DNA from: Puffinus mauretanicus
Lineage: Eukaryota > Chordata > Aves > Procellariiformes > Procellariidae
Reading direction: 5' to 3'
DNA length: 64,000 bases
Assembly (NCBI GenBank): GCA_023333565.1
Contig: JAJKFH010001094.1
Coordinates: 930,001-994,000, forward strand
The translations under genes and the position numbers were made by a program. Shown one piece after another: positions 36,682 to 46,880 of the stretch (its first letter is position 1; each line of letters opens with the position of its first letter). The notes beneath the pieces were generated by a model that saw only the letters and a program-made list of their open reading frames with translations, was not told the origin of the DNA and ran no database searches.

Positions 36682-36757
36682 GAATCTGGGCTTTTCCATT
36701 TCAAAGTATCAACTATTCCTGGACTTTCCCATTGTTCACCTGTCCGATGAATTTCAG
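36682..36757 (+). pseudogene. CATSPERB: CATSPERB relic exon (ESGLFHFKVSTIPG / HLSDEFQ), +1 shift
   Basis: It reads ESGLFHFKVSTIPGLSHC, matching GSELFHFRVTVISGVTFC. With one extra base (about T36736) skipped, it continues HLSDEFQ, matching NLIEEFQ, up to a GTACCA donor at 36758. Without that shift the frame runs to TGA at 36748. The acceptor ttttaaaag is weak. Confidence 0.92.
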
Positions 36758-37889
36758 GTACCATAAGTAGACTGTAATTTATGTCATTTATATCACTATA
36801 TGTCATTCTGTCACTATAATTGAGTGTTATTTAAAAATAACAATCATACCATTTCATATGAAAAACAAATGTGTTACATCAAAAGCTTCACTTGTGCAAG
36901 TCCAACCTCAACTCTTTTGTTGAACAGTGTCCTGATCACATATTTGGCCAGAATCGTTTTCCCTCAAATATTGTGTTATAGTTTTCTAAACATGGTAAGC
37001 TGAATCCATTTTGCTCAAATTCAAACTCCATCTAGACTGCACCTGCCAGTTACAGAGAGATCTGGAAGCCTTGCAGTCGGGTCTCGTCCCTGGGGCCTGT
37101 CATGGCTCTTGACCTACCTACTCTTCGCGCGCATCTCTAACGGGAGACAATCAGCACAAGGATTGCACATTAACTGCCACTCAGTCTCCAGCCCTCTGCC
37201 TACCTCAGAGAAGTTTCCAGCAAAAGGTACTGCTCGCCTGTGACCCTTATGACCCCACAGAGGTTCACACGCAGAGAGCCTTCATCAGTATATATTATTT
37301 GTTAAGGTGATGTTTATTGATAGAACACAGCCAGAAAGTGCTTTTAAAAGGTCGTTATCATTATCTTTGGTTTTCAGTTGGAAAATGATAACACACAAAG
37401 ATCCATACTGGGGCTTGGGGCTTCATGATTCCATGTTTTATAAAAAAATAGATGTAGATACAGCCCTTAGCCCAAAACACCTGTAGTCAAAGAAAACACA
37501 AAAAAGGTAGAATAAGGAACTGATTAAATGTATATAATTCTAGCTCAGCTTTTTATTTACAAAATACCATGTTGCCATAACACAATTGATACCTACTATA
37601 TAAAAACGTCTTTTTTGATATTCCATCACTGAAATTGCTTTCCTGTGGTGACCATCCACCTTCCACCTTGCAACCTAGTGATTTTGTTCTGAAATGCTGA
37701 AGCAGGACAAAATTTCTGCTGAGCTCCCAGATTGTTTGCAAATAAAAGAAGATGACCATACCCTTCTACCTCTGCGCTGGGAACAATTTAGGTTTTGTAT
37801 TAGAAATTATAAATTCAATGCATTAAAACTTTGATACAGAATTTTAGTAATAATTGAATAACAGATATTTTAAATGTTTTCTGTTTCAG

Positions 37890-37997
37890 ATTTGTGTTGA
37901 TGATGCTGTGACCTTTTCTGAAAAACATTTTATTTGGATATTAGCAATTGTATTATTAGTGGGCATTATCTTTGCAGTATCTCCGAGACAGAATTAG
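37890..37997 (+). pseudogene. CATSPERB: CATSPERB relic terminal exon with C-terminal membrane segment
   Basis: The acceptor tctgtttcag ends at 37889. The frame opens ICVDDAVTFSEK (family IYVDEAPLPF), followed by the hydrophobic segment HFIWILAIVLLVGIIFAVS, the single C-terminal transmembrane helix. It then gives PRQN and TAG at 37995. Mammalian proteins carry a cytoplasmic tail of several tens of residues after this helix. Here it is cut short, either by loss or because a last exon is unrecognised. An AATAAA at 38403-38408 could be an old polyadenylation signal. Confidence 0.92.
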
Positions 37998-40900
37998 GAT
38001 GGAATCATAAAGAACAAAGAAACATAAATTTAGGGGGAACAACAAAGGATCACCGTTACAAACTTCAAATACTGCAACTGCTACTTCTGCCGAGGTAAAG
38101 GAGCACTGTTTTCAAATTACATACAAGAGGATACCCAAAATTATTTCTTCCCCTGCATGTTTATTGAACCTCTTACAGATGCTTCATGTTAAAAGTAGCT
38201 CCTGATTTGATAATATATTACTAGACTTCTGAGATTTTTATTTTTACATATGTAACTTCTCCTTTAGAATTTGAGTTATCATTTCCAAACTGTTTTTGAA
38301 ATCTCTAGAAAGTATAAGTTTACAAGATTTTTTATGCATAAGATTTCAGAAAATGTAAAGAATTCTCTTCTCACCGTACTGTTTTAGTCGGTATTAAACA
38401 CAAATAAACAGGTAATCTGAGATACATTCTTATAGATTCTCTCATGATTATTTTCTCAGCTTCCATCACCAATGAAAACTGTAAACCTCATAAATAAATC
38501 CTGCATGTTAATTCGTTTAGACAATTGTGAGTTAATATTTAATAACTATTAAGTAATTTCTACATAGTGCCAAGCTGTAGTGATGATTAATGGAATGGTG
38601 TGCACTTACACTGTCTCTGGTAGCAATGTCCAAGTGTGCTCTTAGTCGTATTTATTTAGGGCTATTTATTAGTCCTGTTTATTTAGGACTATTCCTAGTC
38701 CTATTGGCGTGCATCAGACAGCCAGACAGTAGAGGCCTTAGAGCCCTTCAGCATGTGTGATGGCATTCATACTACACTTCAACGCACTGGGGCGTGATGG
38801 CTGCCATGTCCCCTTTGCACCTCACTGCTACAGACCTTACTAGCACACACACCATGCCCAACCTTCTTCCTCCTGCACATCTGCTGATAATCCCCGCATG
38901 CCACTAATGCCTTTGCCCATTAGTCATAGAAAGTCTCTGACTTAAGAGCTCTGCTTTGGGGCTATCCATCTCTTGCTCTGCAAGAGAACCTGGTAGTAGG
39001 TTAGTACGTTGGACTAGTGCGTTGGACTTCACCATCCACGTCATCTTGCAGCAGAGCATTCCGTCACTTTCTTCAATGAGGTATGAAGAAAGACCTCTTT
39101 TTCTTGTTTTGACCATGCCACCAACTGGCTGGACTTGTTGCTCCTCAGCTCTTGTATTGGAGAAGATATTAAACAACTGACCCTTGCTGCCCTTCTTCAT
39201 GTCTTTCAAGATGTTACAGACGTCTGTTACATCCTATCTCTGGCACGTGCCAGAAAGGAGCCAACACGTACGGAAAATCAGGGGACTAGGCTGGGAATGT
39301 AGAATGAGGAGAACTTCCATGTGACTATTGAGGCACACCCATTCCAAAACAGTTTATGTTGTTTCCAGATGACAATAAGAGCAAAACCTCCAATTTTGCA
39401 TTTGGTCTACTAAGCTTCACTTTTGGCTAGAGAAGAGATGCGATGTGAGGACAGCGTGCATTTCCCTCCCTGAACACCTAGCCTCTCTTACTGCAGAGCT
39501 CACCCACAGATTACAGAGCCTGGGTGTCAGGTTCTCACCTCTGCTTCGTTAGCTTCATATACAAAATGGAAGATACTAGAGCCTACTTAATTAGTAAAGT
39601 AATCTCTCTAATAGTTGGATGTGCTCCCAATCTGCCTGCTATTCATAGTACCTAGTTGCAACTTGTACCACAAGCGTTCCTGCTCTGTGCAATTGAATTA
39701 TTTGCATTTTTAAGGCCATCATTGTCACGAACACTGCAGTGACTCATAACTTTTAAAACTGAAAAAATATTGAGTTGCTGTCAGTACGATGGCTGATTCT
39801 AAAACACTTCTTTCAAGAAACTCATCTTCCTCCTTTTTTTCCAGAACAGTTTTTCAGATTTCTCACATTTTTTTACATTTCTTACATTTTATTACACACA
39901 GAGGTATTGTTAGCTTCACCAGCTTTTGTCCAAGAACCTGATCCTAAATTTACACAGGTCCAGTCCAGTCATCCCAGACTGCTGTAATTAAAGTATCAAC
40001 CTACTGAGACTGTGTATGGATGACTGTCTGTCTGTCTGCATCCACGTGCCGCTGTTTTGCTCTGGCTCTGACAATGTCCCTTCTCCTCCCCTTTTGGTCT
40101 TTCTCCCTTTTCGCTCCAAATCCATCTATGTAGTTCTTATTTACACAAACTGGAAATAGCTTTAACAGTTCCCACACTCACCCCAGGATGTGCCTAAGGT
40201 AAGGAGGAATTTATTTTAATGAGAGTATTGCATTGGTTAGTAATTTTTTAGGTGATTAGGTAGATACATAATAGGAAAATGGGCTAGTTTTTTCTCTTCT
40301 GGATTTTTGGTGGACTTTCAAAGCTTCTTGGACAAGATTATGACGTGGATCTCATACTTCCTGCCTCTCTATTCATCATTTTCTCAAAAGACCACTAACT
40401 GTATGGGTCTAAGAGAAGCCTGTTGCAGTCTGAGTTACAGATAAAGTACTGGAAATCTTGGGGGGGCAGGGCGGGGAAAGGATACATGGGAGCAAAAGTT
40501 AGGACTAGGAAGTCTGCCATAGTAAAAGGAGAAAAAGTACTCAGTAACATCTTACTAAAAAGGTTTACAAATACAGTCAACAGGCACAATAATAAATGTA
40601 AAAATAAAAATACGAATTGCATAGGGACAGCTAAGATAATTCAAACGTCTCAGAGTTCCCCACTCAGAAAAAGGGGAATTTTCACTATCAGATGTATAAA
40701 TGACCCAGACATGTTCTCTGCATCCAATAGCTTCAGCAATGCTTGGAAATTCTTCAGTCTTCAATGACGAGGACTACATATTTAGATAAGGTGTAGCATT
40801 TCCAGAGAGGCATGTAGGAATTCTAAAGAAATACAGCCTTTGCACGACTATGCAGTTGCACAGAATTCTTAAAAGGAAGCTCTTCTTGGAAGACTAGGGT

Positions 40901-43900
40901 CTTTTCAGCACTGTGAAATTTAAGATGACGGTATGGGTTGAGAGAAAAGAGATGACATTTCTGTTGAGGGGATTCATATGCACATTATGTAGACGGAAGA
41001 GTCACAGAATTTTAACTGCTGACCTACACAGGGTCAGGTTTGTGGTTCAGGTACAAGAACAGGGCTACTGCTTCTAGGGGATCTGCGGCAGGATGGGAAA
41101 ACGGAGCAGCGGCATCTGAGACATGATTCATAGGATATGCTGCAAAACAGTGCATGCTGCAGGAATCCGAGATGTTGAAGTGCAACAAACAGATCTGCAA
41201 AAAAATAAAGTTCTTCAGACTGGTTCTTTCTGACCCTTTTCAATTTCTTAAAATCTTTCAACAATGAGGACACCAGAATTCTAAAACATGGCATTAAAGC
41301 GACTTTTAGTCCTGATGTTACTTTCTTCCACAGCTTACTAGCTTACAGTATACCCAAAAGGTATTAGATCTTAGATACAGTGTGATATAGGACATTTGTG
41401 TTGGGTTGCTTGTTTACCATGCAGCCTAGCTTCTTTCAGAGCTGCCTTACTATTTATTCCCATAGGTGTGACCTTGTATTTGGCTGTATCTGAATGGTCC
41501 CATTTAGGAGGTGTAAGTTGGAGCACAACCAGCCCACCTCTAGCTGACCATGGTGCCCCCCACCCTGGCTGCCTGAGCTGCTCCTCCATCAGCTCTTGAA
41601 TCAACACTCTTTACAGCTCAGAATTTTAAGTTAAAGTGTTTGTCTTAAAAATGCAGTGATGACTGGGAGGTGCTTATGAGCTTTCAGGCATTTGTAAAGC
41701 TGGAATAAGACAGAAGCAGCTGCCAGTAACCTTCCCAACTGTCCCAGGCTAAGCCATTCCTTCTCCTCCATCAGAGCCTTCAGTAGGTGAACCCATCTGT
41801 TTCTGACCACTCTGGCCCCAGCCATATGTATAACCCTTTCAGGCTCTCTAAGTCTTACACAGTTTTTATTCACAGAGATTTTACATTGACTTTCTAATCA
41901 TTAGTACAAATCCTAAATAGCATCAGTCCTACTCTTGATTTCTGCACAGTCATCTAGAATCATCTACACTGATTGATAATTTGTTTTGAGCTACGTCAGT
42001 CACCCCCTATCTGACCCATGCAGAGTGAGCTTTTTTCATAGAATACAATGTTGACTTTCCAGAAAAATACCCGAGAACTACCCAAGTATATTATATCTGC
42101 ACCATTACCCTTATGAGCAACTTTGTAATTTAACAAGAAATTAAACAATTTTTTCCATAAAGCCACATCAGCTGCTACTGCTATATTCCCATCTCATAAC
42201 TCCTTATTGCATCCTGTATCAGCGATTATTGTGTGTGATTGATGTCAGATAAACCAGTCTATTATTATCTGTGTTCTCACGTGTCCGATTTGAATACTTA
42301 GAGTCAGCCTTCATGTCCTGCAGAATTTCTGCAATAATTTAAGCTTTATTAAAAATTGATATGGTTTCCTGCTTCCTGAGATCACACAAGCAAACTCCTT
42401 TAGGACTCTCAAATTCAAGTTCTTCAGGACCTGTGTACTTTAAAATGTTTCTCTCTAAGAAAAGTTGTTCAATATTCTTCTTAATAATGACCAGGAAGGC
42501 ACTTAGTCATCATCATATGATACAGATACATCACACATTCTTTCAAGTATAGAACGAATTTATGTATTAAACAGTTCTACTTTTTTGTATCAATATAACA
42601 TTCTTTAAAATCTAGATATAACAGGTCTATAATAGTGTTAAGATTTAGAAAACTTGAGCTGTTCCTAAAACTACCAACCATGCACATTCTTTGACATTCT
42701 CATCCATTTTTCTATGCTTTATAACTTGTAATTATTGCTAGGTGTGCCTTTTTTCTACTTCTTGTATGTATTTATTTCAAACTGCTGTGTTCACTTCCCC
42801 GCTAAACCAGAAATGTGTTTTTCTGAATCACGCCTCTTTCTTGATCACAGTACCCTGACTTCTTTATAGACGTCTTCTTTAGAGACTCCCCCTACCTTGA
42901 TACAGTTTTTCTATGTAATTTTTCTTTTCACTCAGTCATTCATTTCCACAGCTTTTTTGGGAACAAGTCAAAACATATGTCTTGGGACACATAGCCAGGG
43001 TCTGTGTGTGTGTATATAGTATGGATTGTAACCTTGTTTGCACATACTGAATGTAGCCATATCTAAATACTTAGGCAAGCACTGACTTTCATTCTAGCAA
43101 TTATCTTCACCATAATAAAGTCTGAAGTTGTTAGTTTCTCTAATACAACTTTTTTTTTTGTCAGAAAATCATTAGCTAGGATTTTAGGAGCTCTAAAAAT
43201 GCTTTAGTGCATAGCTCCAAGTTCTGTGTCTGATCTGAAGTTCCTCATAATAACAATGTAATATTCTTTCCCAAAATTATGAGCAGATATTGAAAGAAGT
43301 AGTTATCTTGAGGCAGGAGGCCCTCACTGGTAAACCCATTTTAAGCTTATTCCTATTAAATTGATCCATATGCAGTTACTTTCCTATGAATATGGGAAGT
43401 TTAAAACTGTACTCAATACTCCATTTCCTCATTTATTACTCAATTCCTGGTGGGCCAAAACCGCTGCCAGGGCAAGGTCCTTGATTGTTTACAGGAACTA
43501 AGGGAGCCTAACCTTTCAGCTCCGTTAAGAATGGCCTCTCACGATCCCTTAAAGTATTTCCTTCTGGACACAGTCCTTCAAACCGCTGGAAATGAAGAGA
43601 AGGAATCGAGATGTGACCTGAGACACTTTTGCCTTCTAACTCAAGACTCTAAGAAAAATAAACTGAGTGGTTTTTTTCTTTCCAGCATGGGAAGTTGCCC
43701 TCAATGTCCAACAGTTCTTCTGGAATCACTGGGGTGGAAACGTTTAAAAAAAATAAAAGCCCTTGGCAAATATAATGAGAATCGGGATAAAACCTGACAA
43801 GTAGGCACTATTGTTGGACTGAGCATTGTTCAGACTGATATCAAAATAACACAAGGCCAATGAAAAGAAGCTGAACCCAAAATTTTCATAAAGCAAACTA

Positions 43901-45000
43901 GGCAAACTGAAATCTGATTGAACTTGTTTTCAATTCACAAAAAAACATGAAAGAATGAAAACCGCAGTGAACAGTGGTCTATGCTTAATCTGATGGCCAC
44001 AAGAGGGTACAATTTGGAAATTGTGAATGAGTATAACGGTCCCTCGGATAAGTGGGACCCCCTAAGTGATATCAATCTTTTTTAAAGTCACAAAAATCCA
44101 TCTCCAGAACTGCCTAAGAGACATTCTGGCACAGGACCTCCCCAGGCGCGTCCCCTCAGGGGCTGCGCAGGTCGCCAAAAGGCGACGAGCGTCTTTCTGT
44201 GCACATGCTGCGTGACGGTTTCCCTTCATCAGGGTCCATAACCAGCAGTTCTCAGACAACTGAATCTTTCCAAACCTTTCGTTGCATTAGCCAAGAACAC
44301 CGTATGAAGAACAACTGAGCACAACATACCTTCAGCTACATTATGGATGCCTGAACGATACTCTTGAGGGCATTTGTATTCTTAAACAGCCCTTAGGCAT
44401 CAGAGCCAAGCCTGAAAGCAAAGGCCAAATGGCTTCCTCTGAGCACATCAGGAAACGGGGGATCAATTCTGGAGCTGGACACTGTCTTTCTCATGGGGCA
44501 AGCAAAATAGAAGACAGAAAAAGGAAAGCAGTGCTTGACTGGAGGCTTCCTCGTGACGCATAATTAATTCTGGGGTGAAAGTTCATAATCTGTGGTTTTG
44601 GCTCAAACCAGCCCCAGTATAACTCACTTTGACAAACAAATATCAATACTTGTTTGAAAGTACAAAATAAAAATAAATCCATCTAATTGAGTATATAAAT
44701 TGCAATGAGTTCCCATGTACGTAGCATATCTACAATATACTCTGAAATGGACTCTCTCATGCAGTGGTGTGTCTGCGGGGTCCCAAATGCGCTAGTGTTT
44801 TTGCATATTTTAGGGAAATCTGTCAAACACATGTTCAGATGTTGGCAGCAGTGGCAAAAGCAGAAACTCGACAGCTTCTGTTTGTTATTGCAATTGTAAG
44901 ATCCTATCTCCGTCGCTGGAGATCCAACAGCCGCTCACCAGAAGCCGTTTAACTTTTGGATCACTCAGCAACGTCTGACAGGACAAAAAGAAAAGGAAAA
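37998..45000. other. intergenic region between CATSPERB relic and PPP4R3A promoter
   Basis: About 7 kb with no gene, RNA or firmly identified repeat. An imperfect tandem duplication of a 27-base unit (TTTATTTAGG...AGTCCT) lies at about 38651-38704. The longest plus-strand open frame, 43450-43797 (115 codons), has no domain I recognise, no splice context and ordinary composition. Confidence 0.4.
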
Positions 45001-45059
45001 AAAACGCTTTTGCGAGAGGACCGGTCCAGCTGTGCCCAACAAAGCCAAGACACCCCGAA

Positions 45060-46450
45060 ACCAGGTCCCAGGTGCAACCCAGGCAGCCGCGGGGCGGGAG
45101 CAGCTGCCCGAGGGATGCCTCCGCGCTGGGACCCGGGGCCGCGCGTTTGCGCCCCGCGCACACCTGCGGCTGCCGCCGGACCCCGCCTCGCCGCCGCGGC
45201 CGCGCGTCCTGTCACCTCCCGGCCCCGGCGGCACCCGGCGAGGTCCCAGGCGCCGCGCGGAGCGCGGGAAGAGCCGCCGCCGGGCGCGGCAGGCAGCTGG
45301 GACACCCGGCGCTGCCCCCCGCGCCGCCGGCCTGGCCCGGCCGCCCCTCCGCTCCCTGGGCCCGCGGTAACGGCCCGGCCAGGGCCTCACGCGTGTCCCG
45401 ACCGCGCGGCCCCAGAGCGATCCCGGCAGGGTGCTGCGTGGGGGCGGTGCTGGGCGCGGGGCAGGGCAGGGCAGGGCAGGGCAGGGCAGGGCAGGGCAGG
45501 GCAGGGCGCGCTGCTGTGCGGCAGGGCTGCTGGTGCTGTGTGGGGCGGCCAGGGGCGCGTGGGGCCCGCCGGCGCACGCCCACCCGTGGGCGCGGAGCGC
45601 GCCCCTAGCTCGCTGCCCGCTCGGGGCGGCTGGCCCTTTAAATGCTGGCGGGCGGCCCGTGCCGCCGCTGGCTGGGAGACCCCGCGCCTCCAGTGAGAGG
45701 TGAAACCAAGATGGCGGCCGCGCAGTGACTGAGGCGGAGACAGCCGGGCTGGACGGGCCGCGCTGCACCGCGCCGTTGCCGCTCGCCCCCTCGGCAGGGC
45801 AGAGCGCCTCTCTGCCGGCCGGCTGCTGAGTGCCTGGAGGGCAGCCACGTCGCAGGGCGCGCTGAGGAGTCAGGACTGAGCCGCCGCAGCACCGGGAGGA
45901 GGAGGAGGAGGAGGAAGAAGAATATGGCGGCGGAGTCGGGCTGGGAGTGAAGCCGCCGCCTGCGACCGGAGCCCATGGAGGAGACGGGGCGCTGAGCCCG
46001 CCCGCCCGCTTCATCCCGCCCTGGGACAGGCAGTGCCCGCAGACCCCGGCCAGCCCCGGCGGAAAGGAGGGCGGCTTCTCGAAGCCCCGCGCTGACGGAC
46101 GGCGAGCGAGGGGCTTCGGGCCTGGGCAGCTGCTGCACAATAGAGCCAAGCTCCAGGCCGGGGCGAGCGGCCCCTCTCCCGCCTGCCTCCCCCCGCCTGC
46201 TTCACCCCGGCTTCGCCAGCCTCCCGCCTGCTTCCCTCGCCAGGGCCCCGTCTTCCAGGGTCGCCTGCTCCTGTCACCCCGGGCCGGCTGCTCGTTGCCG
46301 CCCGTGCCATCTGCTGTCCACCGCTGCTTCCACTCCCGTGCATCCACTTCTCCTCCAGGATCCCTTCTTCACCGCCTCTCCTGCCTGCCCTTCACCCTGC
46401 AAAGAGCCTCTGTCGTCTCTACGGCTCTCCCCTGCGTAAGCTTTACTCGC
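45060..46450 (+). promoter_or_regulatory. PPP4R3A: CpG island promoter of PPP4R3A
   Basis: A sharp rise in G+C and CpG against AT-rich flanks, ending in the first exon of PPP4R3A. Two ATGGCGGC motifs (45711-45718 within AAGATGGCGGCCG, and 45924-45931) are typical of YY1 sites placed at transcription starts of housekeeping genes. A TTTAAA lies at 45637-45642 in front of the first. A (GGA)7 run at 45895-45915 and a (GCAGG)9 run at 45461-45505 also lie here. The start of transcription is inferred to be about 45660-45720. Long open frames on both strands in this island are composition artefacts. Confidence 0.85.
45461..45505. repeat. (GCAGG)9 minisatellite in promoter
   Basis: Nine exact copies of GCAGG, so that GGG triplets recur every five bases on the plus strand. 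This meets the pattern for G-quadruplex formation. It lies about 200 bases before the inferred start of PPP4R3A transcription. Confidence 0.9.
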
Positions 46451-46738
46451 CTTTTGTGCAGCGCCTGACTGTGCCTGGAGCAGCTCCCCTTTCACATCTT
46501 CACCTCTTTTCTTGTTCCCCGTCTTCCCCTGTGCCCCCCAATCCTCTGTTCCCCTCGATAATGAGGATCCCGTTGGAACACTGAAGAGGAGTAAGAAGAG
46601 CTTGCTTGGCGTGCCCGTGTGGGGCTGCTACCTTCTTTCCCGCTCCCCTCCTTTGAGGGGGGCCTAGCCCCCGACCAGCCTCCTGCCCCTCCAGCAATTG
46701 CAAGCCAGAGTGGTGGCTGTGGTGTGGCAGGCGGCAGG
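45711..46738 (+). promoter_or_regulatory. PPP4R3A: PPP4R3A 5' leader with four short upstream ORFs
   Basis: About 1 kb between the presumed transcription start and the main ATG. The only ATGs seen open four tiny frames, each ending at once: 45711-45728 (MAAAQ), 45924-45950 (MAAESGWE), 45975-45995 (MEETGR) and 46561-46584 (MRIPLEH). A GTAAGC at about 46436 could be a splice donor, so part of the leader may be removed in mature RNA. Confidence 0.6.
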
Positions 46739-46880
46739 ATGACTGACACCCGGCGGAGGGTGAAGGTTTACACGCTAAATGAGGACCGCCAGTGGGATGA
46801 TCGAGGCACAGGGCATGTGTCCTCTTGCTACGTGGAGAGGCTGAAGGGCATGTCCCTGCTAGTCAGGGCAGAGAGTGATG
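46739..46880 (+). CDS. PPP4R3A: PPP4R3A coding exon 1 (protein phosphatase 4 regulatory subunit 3A)
   Basis: PPP4R3A (SMEK1) is the large scaffold-type regulatory subunit that, with PPP4R2, forms the main nuclear PP4 phosphatase complex acting in the DNA damage response and other dephosphorylation pathways. The exon encodes residues 1-47 plus one base. It starts [20 protein letters not shown] and contains GTGHVSS and [17 protein letters not shown], the start of the EVH1/PH-like N-terminal domain that binds proline-rich partners. YVERLKG fits paralogue 3A; 3B has YVEELKG. The ATG follows GGCAGG and is the first ATG in the coding frame of the family. The donor GTAAGT at 46881 is consensus. Residue 30 is Cys where I recall Gly in the human protein. 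The CATSPERB relic upstream supports the locus. The rest of the gene, most of its roughly 830 codons, lies beyond the window. Confidence 0.96.

Larger units (their letters stand above)
1405..37997 (+). pseudogene. CATSPERB: CATSPERB unitary pseudogene (CatSper channel auxiliary subunit beta), 5' end outside window
   Basis: In animals that keep it, CATSPERB is a large single-chain membrane protein of the sperm flagellum. It has a big extracellular part and forms part of the CatSper calcium channel needed for hyperactivated motility. Here 21 exon relics occur in collinear order and match the family at distinctive points, including DLSLVNIILTNH, LYYDHLG, DVEKTVVIPG, VGNPSLLEV, SVTVTEVN and the C-terminal membrane segment. 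Exon phases agree across most joins, for example 2017 to 3219, 16411 to 22702, 23029 to 26855 and 33637 to 35597. It is not functional: three in-frame stops, about six frameshifts, a deletion and several damaged splice sites are visible. The gene lies just upstream of PPP4R3A on the same strand, as in human 14q32.12. Birds are reported to lack CatSper genes. The identity rests on recalled mammalian sequence, so individual borders are approximate. Confidence 0.93.

Noticed and set aside
1405..37997. Reading the relic as a working gene damaged only by sequencing errors
   Set aside because: Stops, indels and splice changes are too many and too scattered, and two of the three nonsense codons lie outside homopolymers in otherwise clean exons.
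43450..43797. A 115-codon plus-strand open frame in the intergenic region
   Set aside because: No recognisable domain, ordinary composition, no splice or promoter context; a chance frame is the simplest reading, though it cannot be excluded without transcripts.
44965..46347. A 460-codon minus-strand open frame and a 246-codon plus-strand frame (44956-45696) across the CpG island
   Set aside because: Extreme G+C removes stop codons. The proteins are low-complexity Arg/Pro/Ala/Gly with no domain, and the region is explained by the PPP4R3A promoter and leader.
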